Notes under the pieces: generated by a model | The model's input: the letters and a program-made list of their open reading frames with translations, nothing else | Database searches by the model: none | What the model was told of the DNA's origin: nothing | In this document: positions 35,161 to 45,092 of the stretch, in pieces | Position numbering within the stretch: position 1 is the stretch's first letter | Layout: every line of letters starts with the position of its first letter | Assembly: GCA_015039365.1 (NCBI GenBank) | Contig: WION01000052.1 | Span: forward strand, 124,001 to 188,000 | DNA from: Amanita rubescens | Taxonomy: Eukaryota; Basidiomycota; Agaricomycetes; Agaricales; Amanitaceae | Reading direction: 5' to 3' | DNA: 64,000 nt | Made by a program: the position numbers and the translations under genes

Positions 35161-35970
35161 TATGTATGCATTCAGCCGTCCTCGCTCGGGAATGGCTCCA
35201 AAGATCACCAGAACACCAATTACGCTTTACGTGGTGCCCATCACATGTAGGTATCGATGGAAATGAACGTGCTGACAGAGCAGCAAACGGTGGGGGGGAT
35301 GTGGACGTCCACCCGGGAGGCCTTCGCCTCCACCTCCTTGAAGAAGACAAAAAACGCGCTCAGAAATGGTGGCGCCTGAGGGCGCTACAAGAAAACTACA
35401 TCGGGCACAACTTCATCCGCATCCGACGTAAGGGGAAACCATTCCGCCCATACTTCAAGTCAAAAAACAAAAACTTCTTCATCGATCTCGGTAACAATAA
35501 TATTGTCAATGTCAGCCGGCTAACGCGTATCCTTACAGGCCACGCTCCTACAGGTGAATACCGGGAGCGTTTCTTCCCAGATAAAGCTACTCATTGTCAT
35601 CACTGTGGATACGGTACTTTCCACTCCCGACATCACATACTCGTAGAATGTACAAAATACTCATCCCTCCTTAGGTCCTTAAATGACCTCATCTATAACC
35701 AAGACAATGGCAAAGCCATACGAACGTTCCTCAAGAAAAACCCTACTGCCTTCACTTTAAATGACCTCCCTCCCGAGCCCCCATGATACCTCTACTATAA
35801 TGCTAGACACCTTCCTCGTAATCCTTACGACCCTAGACATAATTTTACGTTACTACGTACATTTATTTACCTCCGCATGAGGTGGCCCCAAAAGCGATCA
35901 TAGGATACCGCTCTAGTACATACACAAATACACTTCTATTCGGAAAAAAAAAAAAAAAATATGTATGCAT
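35161..35970 (+). mobile_element. 5'-truncated LINE (Tad-like), with target duplication
   Basis: The element body is 35,172-35,959 and ends in a run of 16 A. The 11-bp word TATGTATGCAT lies immediately before the body (35,161-35,171) and immediately after the poly(A) (35,960-35,970), as expected of a target-site duplication from target-primed reverse transcription. Only the 3' end of the second ORF remains. Confidence 0.85.
35172..35786 (+). pseudogene. LINE ORF2 C-terminus: RNase H end plus Cys/His knuckle
   Basis: The frame is open from the truncation point to a stop at 35,784-35,786. It contains F-T-W-C-P-S-H-V-G-I-D-G-N-E-R-A-D, the C-terminal signature of the RNase H domain in fungal LINEs. 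L-T-G-H-A-P-T-G-E-Y and H-C-H-H-C-G ... H-H-I-L-V-E-C, the Cys/His motif typical of the ORF2 tail in Tad-type elements, follow. Endonuclease and reverse transcriptase are absent because of 5' truncation, so it is dead on arrival. Confidence 0.85.
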
Positions 35971-36729
35971 CAATTTCTGCCTTGTTTCCATCAGACTGAC
36001 TACGCTACTCGCAAACTGCACCTGTTACTGCCCTGTCCACCCGCACTCAATTTGTTTTGTAAGTTTATTACTCCCGTCTTGTATTTAAACTAACTTGGAT
36101 ACTGCCATCGCATACATTCTCAGATGGATTGGATGCACTCTCCTCCCCTCCCCCTGTCCACTACCTCTTCTTCTTCCTTATTTGCATGGCAGGGTGACAG
36201 AGTGCCAACGCGGTGAGACTTTTCTTCTCTTGCTTCAAATCCATGCCTAATGTGGCTAGTCCGGCTTAAACTCAAACCGATATATGTCCTGCTTATGAGC
36301 AAGTGTCGTCAATCCGACCCGAATATGTGGCTTCCCCTCGTGCTTCTCCGCCGTTAACTTCGAATACGGTTATACACGCCCTTGATGTGGCGCTATCCTT
36401 TGTCAATGCTCACAGGTCAACCAGCAACCGTTTCCTTCTGATCCCCCGCCCTAATCATCACGCACTAGCCTATTTGAACCAGTCCCTGCCCCGGCAAGCA
36501 GAATGCTAACATGCTGAAAATCAAGCTGGATCTATGCTGGCCGGATATGAAATCCAACAAGGCCAGGTAAGCACGAGTCTGCGCCCGATAGTCTCAACAT
36601 TATTCCAATTTGCACCAGACGCAGGCGAGTACATTGTCCATGTGATCGGCGTTATGTTCATCTTCAGGCTTAATGATTTTTCAGGTGAGACGAACATCGT
36701 ATCAGAGCCATTACCTTGCTTGACAAGGT
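35971..36729. other. No gene recognised
   Basis: Short frames only; nothing was supported between the LINE target duplication and repeat R1 copy C. Confidence 0.35.
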
Positions 36730-37772
36730 ATCTGCTTGAGCAATCCCTGGTAGCTGGAGACGTGCCATAAATATCGGTAAATAGAGCGTCATGCCCTTTG
36801 GCTCTCGTCCGGCCGCCTTTCCTCTCCGTGCCTAAAACTTCCTTCGCACACTCTGCTCTGGTCGTTTGGGTCGCCCATCCCATCCGGTCGTTTTGCGTTG
36901 GGGCGTTTTTCATGCGTTCCAGCATGTGTATACCCCTATTTGATGCCGACATACTTCCATTACATCATCAATTCTGCTTCTAATGCCATCGACAAGATGG
37001 GCATCGAATGCGGTCCTGACGCTGAGAGACGAATCATATGTGAGCTATCAAGTATCAACCCTGCTCCTAGATGACGGCTTTGCTCACCGTGCGACCGGAA
37101 TAGGCGGAGAAGTTTTACCTCATGCCACCCACTCATTTGCGTCGTTGGATCGCAAATCCGTCCGGTTCGCGGTACCCCTACTACTGCATTGAACGGTTGA
37201 ATCATGAATACACAGAGCAGTCATATATGCACTCGGCGTATGACATCAACCTCTCCACAACTCGTACGTAGCCCATCCATCATGGAACCAAAGCATGACT
37301 TGAATAGAACTTTAAGGTCGCTCAACTGACGTCTTTACGCCCAACCGCGGACCCTTTTGCGCCACTCTGAGATGCGCTGAAGATTGAATTGTAATCAGCA
37401 AAGAGATGGATACCATGGTTTGTACGTGAAACCTTGCTCATGGCTGATAGGTCTCAGATATATCAACAGTGCCATGGTCTTCGCGTTCCGGACTTTTTCT
37501 TCTGCATGGGACTCAAAGTCTTGTTCCAAGTAGGGTGTGTAACCGTTTCTATGTTGAACTAATGGATTCTTTCGATCTTGGCGATGATATCATGACTTAC
37601 GATGGGACGTATTATAGCTATTCTCATGATCAATGGGCAGATGCTACTACAAGTTCTGGATGATGGTGGTTCCCTCAAGTACGTCCCGGTGCCCTTTTTG
37701 ATGACAACATCACTCACGTCGTTCAGTGTGATAAGGGAATACTCACCTCCCTTGATCAATTAGCCCATAATA
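36730..37772 (+). repeat. Dispersed repeat R1, copy C
   Basis: The longest copy together with A (inverted at 10,495-11,465). It begins near GGAGACGTGCCATAAATA and ends near TTGATCAATTAGCCCATAA. No coding frame is conserved between copies. Three copies in one 64-kb window show an active past. Confidence 0.7.
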
Positions 37773-38004
37773 TGGTAGGACATTACGACACATGGTTCGT
37801 CGCCTCTCATCTCCAGCTCTAATGCAACCTAACACAAAGACAGATGGATGTCCATCTATCCATAGACCCCGAAAACATACGGGTTTCTGTTCTTTTCTTT
37901 TCTATAGCGGCGGGTTCTCCATCATCAGTTACCAGGCCTCTCCATGTTTGCAAACTCACTGCCAACAAAATCAGGCACCAGGTGAGCCACGTCAATCCCT
38001 GCTT

Positions 38005-38250
38005 CATTGTTGCTGACCCATCACCCTCCCTTGCCTCTACCACTCAACTTAGCTGCCCTGTTGCACCCTCCAATGCCCTGTCATGCCCATCCACACCCTT
38101 CATACCTTGTCTCACCCTAGGTAAGCCACAATAAAGGCTCTTTTTGACATTGCTGACCCATTTACCCTCTCTCGTGCTCCCATCGCTCAACTACTCCACC
38201 ATGCCTGATGCACCCTTCCACACTGTGCTGCCTCCTGTGACACCCAGAGT
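38005..38250. repeat. Degenerate tandem pair, ~130-bp unit
   Basis: Two pyrimidine-rich units, each with TGCTGACCCAT, a CCCTC-rich stretch, GCTCAACT or CTCAACTTAGC, TGCACCCT and a final GTAAGCCA, follow one another. Divergence is high. Confidence 0.5.
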
Positions 38251-38529
38251 AAGCCAAGCGCGTGAACACCAGGCGATTGGTTATAACTGGTTATAACCTA
38301 CACCTAGTTCAGTCAAGTTAGTGGTGGATATGGGCTGTTCTGTAACTGGCTGTGGTTATGGTTGGCTCAAATTTGAGCTGTAACCAGACATCACCAGGCC
38401 TACATATGACATTGTAATGCTTGACAGTGCACTCCATGGATGGTAGGGTTCTTATTTGGGACAGAATATTACCATACACAATAATAATTGTTTGTCTTAC
38501 CATACTTGAGCATATGAGATCAGGCCTTG

Positions 38530-39600
38530 TGCATCCTATCAAACCATGACTGTCTGACAGTGCCTGATCAGAGGCACTATCATACCAAATCCTGCCATCC
38601 AAAGAACAATAATTAACAGTCTGATGCACATGATCAATCCCCTGATGTATTGCACTTTTTACAAACTATGGCTGCCTGGTGGTCCTTAACCAGAGGCACA
38701 GTCAAGCCAATGTTGATATAATTAGGTAAAGCTGGATCAGGGTCACCATCCTGCTACTAGCAATGTAATATGCCATTGCTACCATCTGTTATCTCCCCTG
38801 AGACATCTGGTAGGTTTTGGTAAATCTTATGGCTAATTGCCCAGAATTGTCATACTTACTATTCCTGATATAATGATTAACATGTTGATGCCCATGATCC
38901 AACTCCTCAACTCTGGTGGATCTTACAAACAATGGCTACCTGACAGCACTCAATCAGAGGTATCATCAAGGCAAACTCAGACATTTGATGAATAGGCTGA
39001 CACTCATTATCTGCCATCTCATGTCTTGCACATCTGATCACATTGCAACTACAAGATGGCACTTGGTCAGATGTACCACCCTTGTAAAGTTGTAATTAAT
39101 GAGACACCTGGCCTTTTTTGGGTTATACTGGCAGTCCTTATGCAAATTAATATGTCTGGCATCTCATGACCTATGTATATCACCCTTACACATCTTTGCA
39201 AGTTGCAACTACTGGTATCCATTGGTCACACTCTGATATCTGTGATGTAATCTGCCATTGCTACCATGTCTTATCTACAGGTAAAGCTAGACCAATTCTC
39301 ATCACCCTGATACTGGTGATGAAATTTAGCATGGCTACTGTCCCTTATCTGTCCAGAGATAGCTGGTAGCATTCCATAGCTCTTTTGGCTGATTGTCTAG
39401 GATTACCATACTTATTATTTTTGATCACAAGATTGCAGCCTGCACATCAATATCATCCTGATACATATGGTGGAATCTACCATTGCTACCGTCTCTTATT
39501 TGCCCTGAGACAGCTGGTGGCATTTTGTCACCCTTTTAGCTAATTGCCTAGGATTATCTTACTTATTATTTCTGATCACTAGATTGTAATCAGTTTCTCA
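38530..39600. repeat. Degenerate interspersed tandem units in the CpG desert
   Basis: One unit type (TGCCATTGCTACC, then TTATCT, a GAGACA-CTGGT word, a TTTGGCTAATTG-like word and ATACTTATTATT) recurs at about 38,770, 39,250-39,440 and 39,480-39,590. A second (CTATGGCTGCCTG followed by AACCAGAGGCAC-like sequence) recurs at about 38,545, 38,665 and 38,930. Copies are decayed and consistent with an old satellite or nested element. Confidence 0.55.
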
Positions 39601-39814
39601 GACAGTCCAATACTTGTGAAAGTGCCAATTCTGGACTACCTTGTGAAAATTGTCAACCCTACCGTCCTTTAAATTGCATTACCAATTGGTATATCAGACT
39701 TGAAAATATTACAGGTTTTTTATTTATTTTAAGTCTTTATCTAGCCTTATCCATTTTCCACCGTTTTCCTGATGCAGTAATAATGAGTCATAGTCTATAA
39801 ATAGATCAGAGGCT

Positions 39815-39890
39815 GGACCAGTCACATGACTGCTTAGTAAGCTTAGTCATCCAGGCCAAGGGCTGTGGTCATGTGACTGCTTAGTCAGTA
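39815..39890. repeat. Paired GTCAyrTGACTGCTTAGT motifs
   Basis: GTCACATGACTGCTTAGTAAG occurs at about 39,822 and GTCATGTGACTGCTTAGTCAG at about 39,868. Both differ from the GTCACGTGACTaagta heads at 11,513 and 25,271 by C-to-T or G-to-A at the central CpG, which fits decay by CpG deamination. Confidence 0.45.
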
Positions 39891-41149
39891 TTTGGTTCTC
39901 TGGGTGCTAGTAAATAAAGTAAAAGAAAACGAAAATAAAAGTTAGGGAAATACCATTCATGACATGGGCCACAAATAGATAAGTTTGCACTTCATCAGCA
40001 AGTCCACAGTCCACTGCATGCCATACAATCATAGAGTCATAGTAAATGAACAACTGATGATCATGAATGATCATGATTGCTGAGCAACTCTTCCTCTGTG
40101 CTTGTGTGATGGCTCACCCAAGTGTACCACTCTATCCCTGTTCTTCTTCTTGGAGGACTCTCATCCATGACTATGAGGATGATGGTGTTATCTCAGCAAT
40201 TTGGTTTTTCTTTGAGGAGAATCACCCTGGCAGCTATGGCAATTCTGGGTCCCATCGCACCTGAATATCTTGTTTTTGTGCTGTCCAGGTCTGACTGTGA
40301 TGTCACAGTGAAAAAGATTCTAAGTGAGTTGTTAGCACTGTCTCAATGGGCTGATCTTGATCAAGACTGTCATTAGTTGAACAGAATGTCATGCTGGTTT
40401 CTAGTAAGCACATTTTAATTAAATACTATAGTGACTAGTATGGTGCATGCACACTTCAATATCAGGAGTGCATTATACCCCCTTGGCCCAGTACAGCACT
40501 TGTTAGCAAATACCAGTGAATTCCAAGCCCACTGCTGCCAATGTGTGATGCACATGGAAGTCACATGCTGGGCCATGCGCCCTTTTTTGCTTGCCACTGT
40601 ACATATTCTCTATGACTATATATCCCTTTTTGAATACATACTATCCTCTTTTTCCCCATTCCCTTTGTTCCTCCTATGTATGTAGTATAAGTAGCTACCA
40701 AATATGAGACTCCCCTCATGTGTTTTCCAAGGGTCCCTGTTTCACATCATGCATCATGTCTCACATCCAACATCACTTCCCACTTGGTCTTCTTGAGGGA
40801 CAGCAAGAAGGGGTGTAGCTGGGACAGGTGAAAGGTAGCCCGAGAGAGAGCACATGAAAGAATGGGTGTGGAATGAGGCTGGCAGAGAGTGGGAGGGTGA
40901 ACTTGAGTGTATGGGCCAATCTGAGCACAACTCTCATATGCTCAATTATGGAGTAGATCACTGTTAAGAAGATGAAGTTGGCTATGGAAGGATTGGTAAT
41001 CAACAATCAACAATTACCATGCCCTTGAGACAAAGCTTACAGACAGTGACATCTCCTCCACAATATATCCAGGTGTGTGCTCTGGGAGTGGAGAAGAAGG
41101 TGAGTGGGGGAAAAGGGATGTGGGCTGTTGGAGTATATGGGATACGGAA

Positions 41150-41460
41150 GCAATCATGGTGTGTCGTACTCTCATTGTACAAGCGTTCAGCGCTTTGGCG
41201 CATACACGGGAAAGTCGGATTGATCCAACTTTCCATATTCAGTTATGCTTCCCGGTGGAAATTAACTGTATAGTTAATTTCCCGGTGCTAGTGGCTTGCT
41301 CGTATGGACAGTACACCTCAGTCGTTTGTCATACACGGCTGAGGTGAGTACATTACATTTACTTATGTGTTAGTTACTTATTTCGTTAGTGCTACTTCTA
41401 CAGGTATAGTAGTACTGAATATAGTCATTTGTTGTACACAACTGAGTGCTACTTCTACAT
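41150..41460. repeat. CpG-containing island related to 56,040-56,280
   Basis: It contains CACCTCAGTCGTTT, a CCTCAG...CTGAGG short inverted repeat, GGTGAGT, ACAGGTATAG and CTGAATATAGTCATTTG. The same words in the same order occur at 56,120-56,270. Unlike its surroundings it retains CG dinucleotides, so it is probably a younger insertion. Confidence 0.5.
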
Positions 41461-41498
41461 GGGCAAGGGGGGTGGATGAGAGGACTGCCTCTAGGGAT

Positions 41499-41552
41499 GG
41501 GGGGAAGGATGGGAAGGATGGGAAGGATGGGAAGGATGGGAAGGATGGGATG
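41499..41552. repeat. AGGATGGGA microsatellite-like array
   Basis: About five tandem copies of a 9-bp purine-rich unit. Confidence 0.9.
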
Positions 41553-42988
41553 ATATGCTGCATACCTAGAACAAAAAACAGCAGAATTAGGGCTCATGTG
41601 CAGCATGGTCCTAGTGATTCACTAGGATCACTGGGAATTTCCCAGTGGAATCCACAGAGCAAGAGCTAATGACACACATGATCATAGAGCACCAGCTACC
41701 ACTCAGAGGCACTAACACATGGGGCATCTTTTGCTACTCAACCAAGGTACAGGCCACACAGAAACCTCACCACTGCCTTGGATGTTCCAAGGCTGTGGGG
41801 AGTGTTGCAGAGCATTCCAAGAGTGCCACAACTCCCAAGTGCCAGAAGGGTCACTATCATTCTTGAACCAGAGTCAACCCAATACTTGGATCATTTCCTC
41901 GTAGTAGTTGGCTTTGTGCTCTGCATACTTGGATGCCTCAACAGTGTAGACTTAGACTTAAGGTTGATGCTTGATAACATAATGTTGTTAAGTTGAGACT
42001 GAAGAGTTTGTAACAATGGATAATGACAGTCTGTAAGATGCATGAGTGCAAAAAGCAGTTCTTGTATAGCGCATTGTATTTGTTCCTGCAGGTACAAAAA
42101 CAAAACTGCATTGAGCAAAATACCAACTTCAAACAGGGTCATGTTGAATACATAATCATCATGGTCAGGGTCTGGCATGTGCCATACAACTGGATGACCA
42201 AAGGTTCCTTCGATTCATTGTATGCTGGGTACCACAGGAAACAGAGAACAGTCAACATGATCAATAGCAAGCTTTGGGGATGAAAAAAATGGATTGGAGC
42301 ATGTTGAGTCTATGTTTCTATCAATGACAATAAGAAAGTCTGGTTCAGCGATGCAGATGCTGTGTGGGGGTTTGTGGTGGACTAGGAAGATGAAACCCTC
42401 ATGCTGAATGAGAGGATGCCACTTCAATACAACTACATATTTCTGTTATCTGGTATTCAGAGGGATTGAAGTGACAGTGAGGGTGCATAGCATTAGGAGG
42501 GGCATGCTGGTGTAGGCAAATCTTGTCAATTAGGTGCCTTGTGGTGTGGCATGTGGATAATTCAGCAAAGAAGATTTGGGCAGGAGTGCCTTCAGCCATG
42601 CTTGGATGAGCAAGAAAAGTGCCAACTGCCTCAACAACATCCTCTTTTCTGGGGGTGGCAGCCCTCCCCAAAGGGTAATTTCAGTGTATGATGTCATCTG
42701 CAAGGCTAGCAACATGATCAGCACTGTCTGTTACAAACACGGTATGGACTCCTACATTATGATTACATGACACGTCGGACATGCTTACTTTTTCGTATAT
42801 GCCTACCCCTTCGTCACATCCCCATTATGTTCATCAAACGGACTACCTCGTTCTCTTATCGATCCCCATTCCGTTTACCCTATGCCCAACCCCTTATTCA
42901 TACGCGTACCATCCCCTATGCCCCCTGTTTTACCTATACTTGCTATCGCCCTTGTTCTACTTACGATACGGCTGTGTTTCTGTACATG

Positions 42989-42996
42989 TATATAAA
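42989..42996 (+). promoter_or_regulatory. LTR TATA box
   Basis: TATATAAA lies 32 nt before the segment whose complement forms the primer-binding site, the usual distance from TATA to transcription start. The same box is present in the other LTR. Confidence 0.7.
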
Positions 42997-43011
42997 CCGA
43001 TGTACTGTAGC

Positions 43012-43034
43012 GTCGAACCTTAAGTTCGACTTAA
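43012..43034 (+). promoter_or_regulatory. Predicted RNA 5' end and hairpin used for self-priming
   Basis: TAAGTTCGACTTAA (43,021-43,034) is perfectly complementary to the segment just inside the 5' LTR (43,256-43,269). GTCGAAC (43,012-43,018) and GTTCGAC (43,024-43,030) can also pair as a hairpin. The RNA start itself is inferred from TATA spacing. Confidence 0.65.
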
Positions 43035-43255
43035 CTGTCTAGTTTGTCTTTATCAATATCACATCTCATCTCGCCTAAAGAACGTCGTTTCTACTCCGTT
43101 CATTATCGCTCTCAAGGATAAGACTTCTTCTAGTCGTCTTATCACTTAGCTTATTCGTTCACCTATTGTTTGACTTGTCCGTTGGACTTAGTCTACTTTG
43201 TCAAGCGCTCTTAGCGTGGACACATCGTAGGTGGAGATTGACGTGATCATAACAA

Positions 43256-43269
43256 TTAAGTCGAACTTA
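43256..43269 (+). promoter_or_regulatory. Primer-binding site complementary to the element's own RNA
   Basis: TTAAGTCGAACTTA begins 2 nt after the LTR end and is the exact reverse complement of 43,021-43,034 in the LTR. In Tf1-type elements the cleaved 5' end of the mRNA, not a tRNA, primes minus-strand synthesis from such a site. Confidence 0.75.
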
Positions 43270-43346
43270 TCAAAACGATACCCGAGTATTACCTTGTTGG
43301 TGAAAAACAAAGATAACTATCGAACTTCCGGAGAACCGGCCCGTAG

Positions 43347-44087
43347 GTTACCGGTCAACCTGCAACAATTTCGGATCAACAGAGGACACCGCCTAATCGT
43401 GCTACAAAAGGAACAAGAGGACATTATTATCTAGATCACATCGCTATCTACAACGACCCTAAGGACCACCTTTGGAAATATTCGAAAGACCACAGTCTCG
43501 TACCAACATCAGAGTTTTGGATACCACAGAGAGCCAACAGACCACCCAACAACGCATTCTATCATCGATTCAACGACAAATACTATCTCTTAGGATTTGA
43601 AGTCGAATTCGACGAAAATACCAAACGTTGGGGGGGATATAACCCAGGCCCTGAATCAGAACTCACATACGAATTTGTACCAGACGATTTCTTCAAAGGA
43701 CCTAAGTGGATAGAAGGAAACCCAGATAACTTGCCCGAAAGCCTACAGCACAGAAGCGCAGTCTCCACACCGAAAGCAGCAGTCAAAGATACACCGAAAG
43801 GTAAAACTTTTGGAGTAAAAGAAGAAAGCGAATCAGGAACCGAATCAAGTGACGAAAACCCCGATCAGCAATTCGAAAGTTCCAGTGACCTTTCCGAGTC
43901 GGAAGACAAAACTGTTCCAGACTTACTTAGCCCAATCGATTTCAACCCGTTTGAAACAGAACAGGAGAAACCGAATTCCCCAGGACTTCAGTACATAGAA
44001 GTCGATCCCAAACCCGATCCTAGTCCAGGACCACCAGTACCACCACAGAAACCGCCTACACCACCTCCAGAACCACCAACAGTTACA
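43347..44087 (+). other. ATG-free open extension upstream of and in frame with gag
   Basis: After a TAG at 43,344-43,346 the gag frame stays open for 247 codons to the first ATG at 44,088. The sequence looks like protein: aromatic- and acid-rich (W-K-Y-S-K-D-H-S-L-V, E-F-V-P-D-D-F-F-K-G-P-K-W), then Pro-rich. No ATG in any frame occurs from the predicted RNA start to 44,088. It could be translated from a non-AUG codon, joined to an upstream start by splicing, or be untranslated leader. Confidence 0.55.
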
Positions 44088-45092
44088 ATGACGACGCCAG
44101 CAGTACAACCGATTCCTAGTCTCTTAGGAGAAATCCCTACCTTCACAGGAAAGCGATCTCAAGCACAGGATTTCATAGATCGAATGGAGCTATTCCTAGA
44201 TCTCAATCCAGGTCGCATCAATACAGATAGACTTAAAATCGGACTGACGTTATCTATGATAACCGATAAAGCTGAGAACTGGAGACGCAATCAGAACGAC
44301 GATCTTAACGATGCAGCAAAAACGGAAATAACGTGGAACGACTGGACAGGATTCAAAACCAGATTCCTCAACAATTGGCAAGAAATAGATTCACCCGGAA
44401 ACGCGTACACAGAATTAGTACAGCTACAAAAGCGCAAAGACAAGAAAGGAAAACGAATCTCAATCCCAAAATACGTTGGTTTATTCAAAGAACTTATAAA
44501 GAAAGCTGGAATCACAGGCAGTGCCACTACCCACATGTTCGGACAAGGACTCGACGCCAACACATACAGAGCAGTCGTAATGAGAGACCCCAAAACCTTG
44601 GACGAATGGTACGAAGGAGCACTCAGAGCATACAACGCCGAAACACGTATTGGCATTCTAGCAACCAACAGAGGAGGGACATCTTCACACAAACCCCCTC
44701 GAAACGAATGGGATATGGATCTCGATGCAATAATTCTTGGCGCGTTATCTAAAGATGAACATACCCGACACATCCGCGATGGACTTTGTTTCATATGTCA
44801 TAAACCGGACCACATGTCAGGACAATGCCCCATGAGGAAGGATAAAGGATCTTACAAAGGGAAGAAGAAGTTTAATGGAAAGAAAGGAAAGAAATTCGCA
44901 CACGGTCGTCATATTCGAGCAACTGAAAGGGATGACGATGGCAGTAACTATGAAGACGTCGAAGAGTCTAGCCAGCATGAACAAGAAGAAGAAGAAGACA
45001 CTAGCGACAGAACGATATGCGCTATGTTAAAGAAACTCTCTCCAGATCAACGTATCAACCTCCTTATCAACGCGGATAAACCGGATTTTTAA
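44088..45092 (+). CDS. gag: Gag (capsid and nucleocapsid) of Gypsy copy 1
   Basis: From the first ATG the protein has 334 residues. The capsid-type retrotransposon gag region starts with G-E-I-P-T-F-T-G-K-R-S-Q-A-Q-D-F-I-D-R-M and includes W-R-R-N, W-N-D-W-T-G-F-K-T-R-F and helical segments. A CCHC zinc knuckle follows (C-F-I-C-H-K-P-D-H-M-S-G-Q-C), then a basic and an acidic tail. It should form the particle and bind RNA. The stop TAA is preceded by five T residues where the pol frame (-1) overlaps by about 11 nt. An N-terminal extension by non-AUG initiation is possible. Confidence 0.85.
   Translation: MTTPAVQPIPSLLGEIPTFTGKRSQAQDFIDRMELFLDLNPGRINTDRLKIGLTLSMITDKAENWRRNQNDDLNDAAKTEITWNDWTGFKTRFLNNWQEIDSPGNAYTELVQLQKRKDKKGKRISIPKYVGLFKELIKKAGITGSATTHMFGQGLDANTYRAVVMRDPKTLDEWYEGALRAYNAETRIGILATNRGGTSSHKPPRNEWDMDLDAIILGALSKDEHTRHIRDGLCFICHKPDHMSGQCPMRKDKGSYKGKKKFNGKKGKKFAHGRHIRATERDDDGSNYEDVEESSQHEQEEEEDTSDRTICAMLKKLSPDQRINLLINADKPDF
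45080..45092 (+). promoter_or_regulatory. gag-pol overlap, candidate -1 frameshift site
   Basis: The pol frame opens only after a TAA just before 45,080, and gag stops at 45,090-45,092, leaving an ~11-nt window containing GGATTTTTA. A TTT codon in the gag frame can re-pair with TTT one base back immediately before the stop. No ATG is positioned to start pol here, so a frameshift is the simplest route, although re-initiation cannot be excluded. Confidence 0.5.

Larger units (their letters stand above)
37773..42728. other. CpG-depleted ancient repeat block, left part
   Basis: From about 38,280 to about 41,150 the dinucleotide CG is almost absent, while TG and CA are common, in contrast to the CpG-containing DNA elsewhere in the window. 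It holds degenerate tandem units but no intact gene. The young Gypsy element separates it from a similar block at 54,438-57,580, so the two were probably one tract. Minus-strand frames at 41,891-42,724 look partly protein-like but could not be joined or named. Confidence 0.7.
42729..43254 (+). repeat. 5' LTR of Gypsy copy 1
   Basis: 526 bp, TGTTACAAAC to CATAACA. It contains a TATA box (42,989), the predicted RNA start region (about 43,021) and a small hairpin. The partner LTR is at 53,912-54,437. Confidence 0.95.

Noticed and set aside
33913..35208. Series of minus-strand frames as a host gene
   Set aside because: The frames are adjacent and partly protein-like, but I could not join them by consistent introns or match a family.
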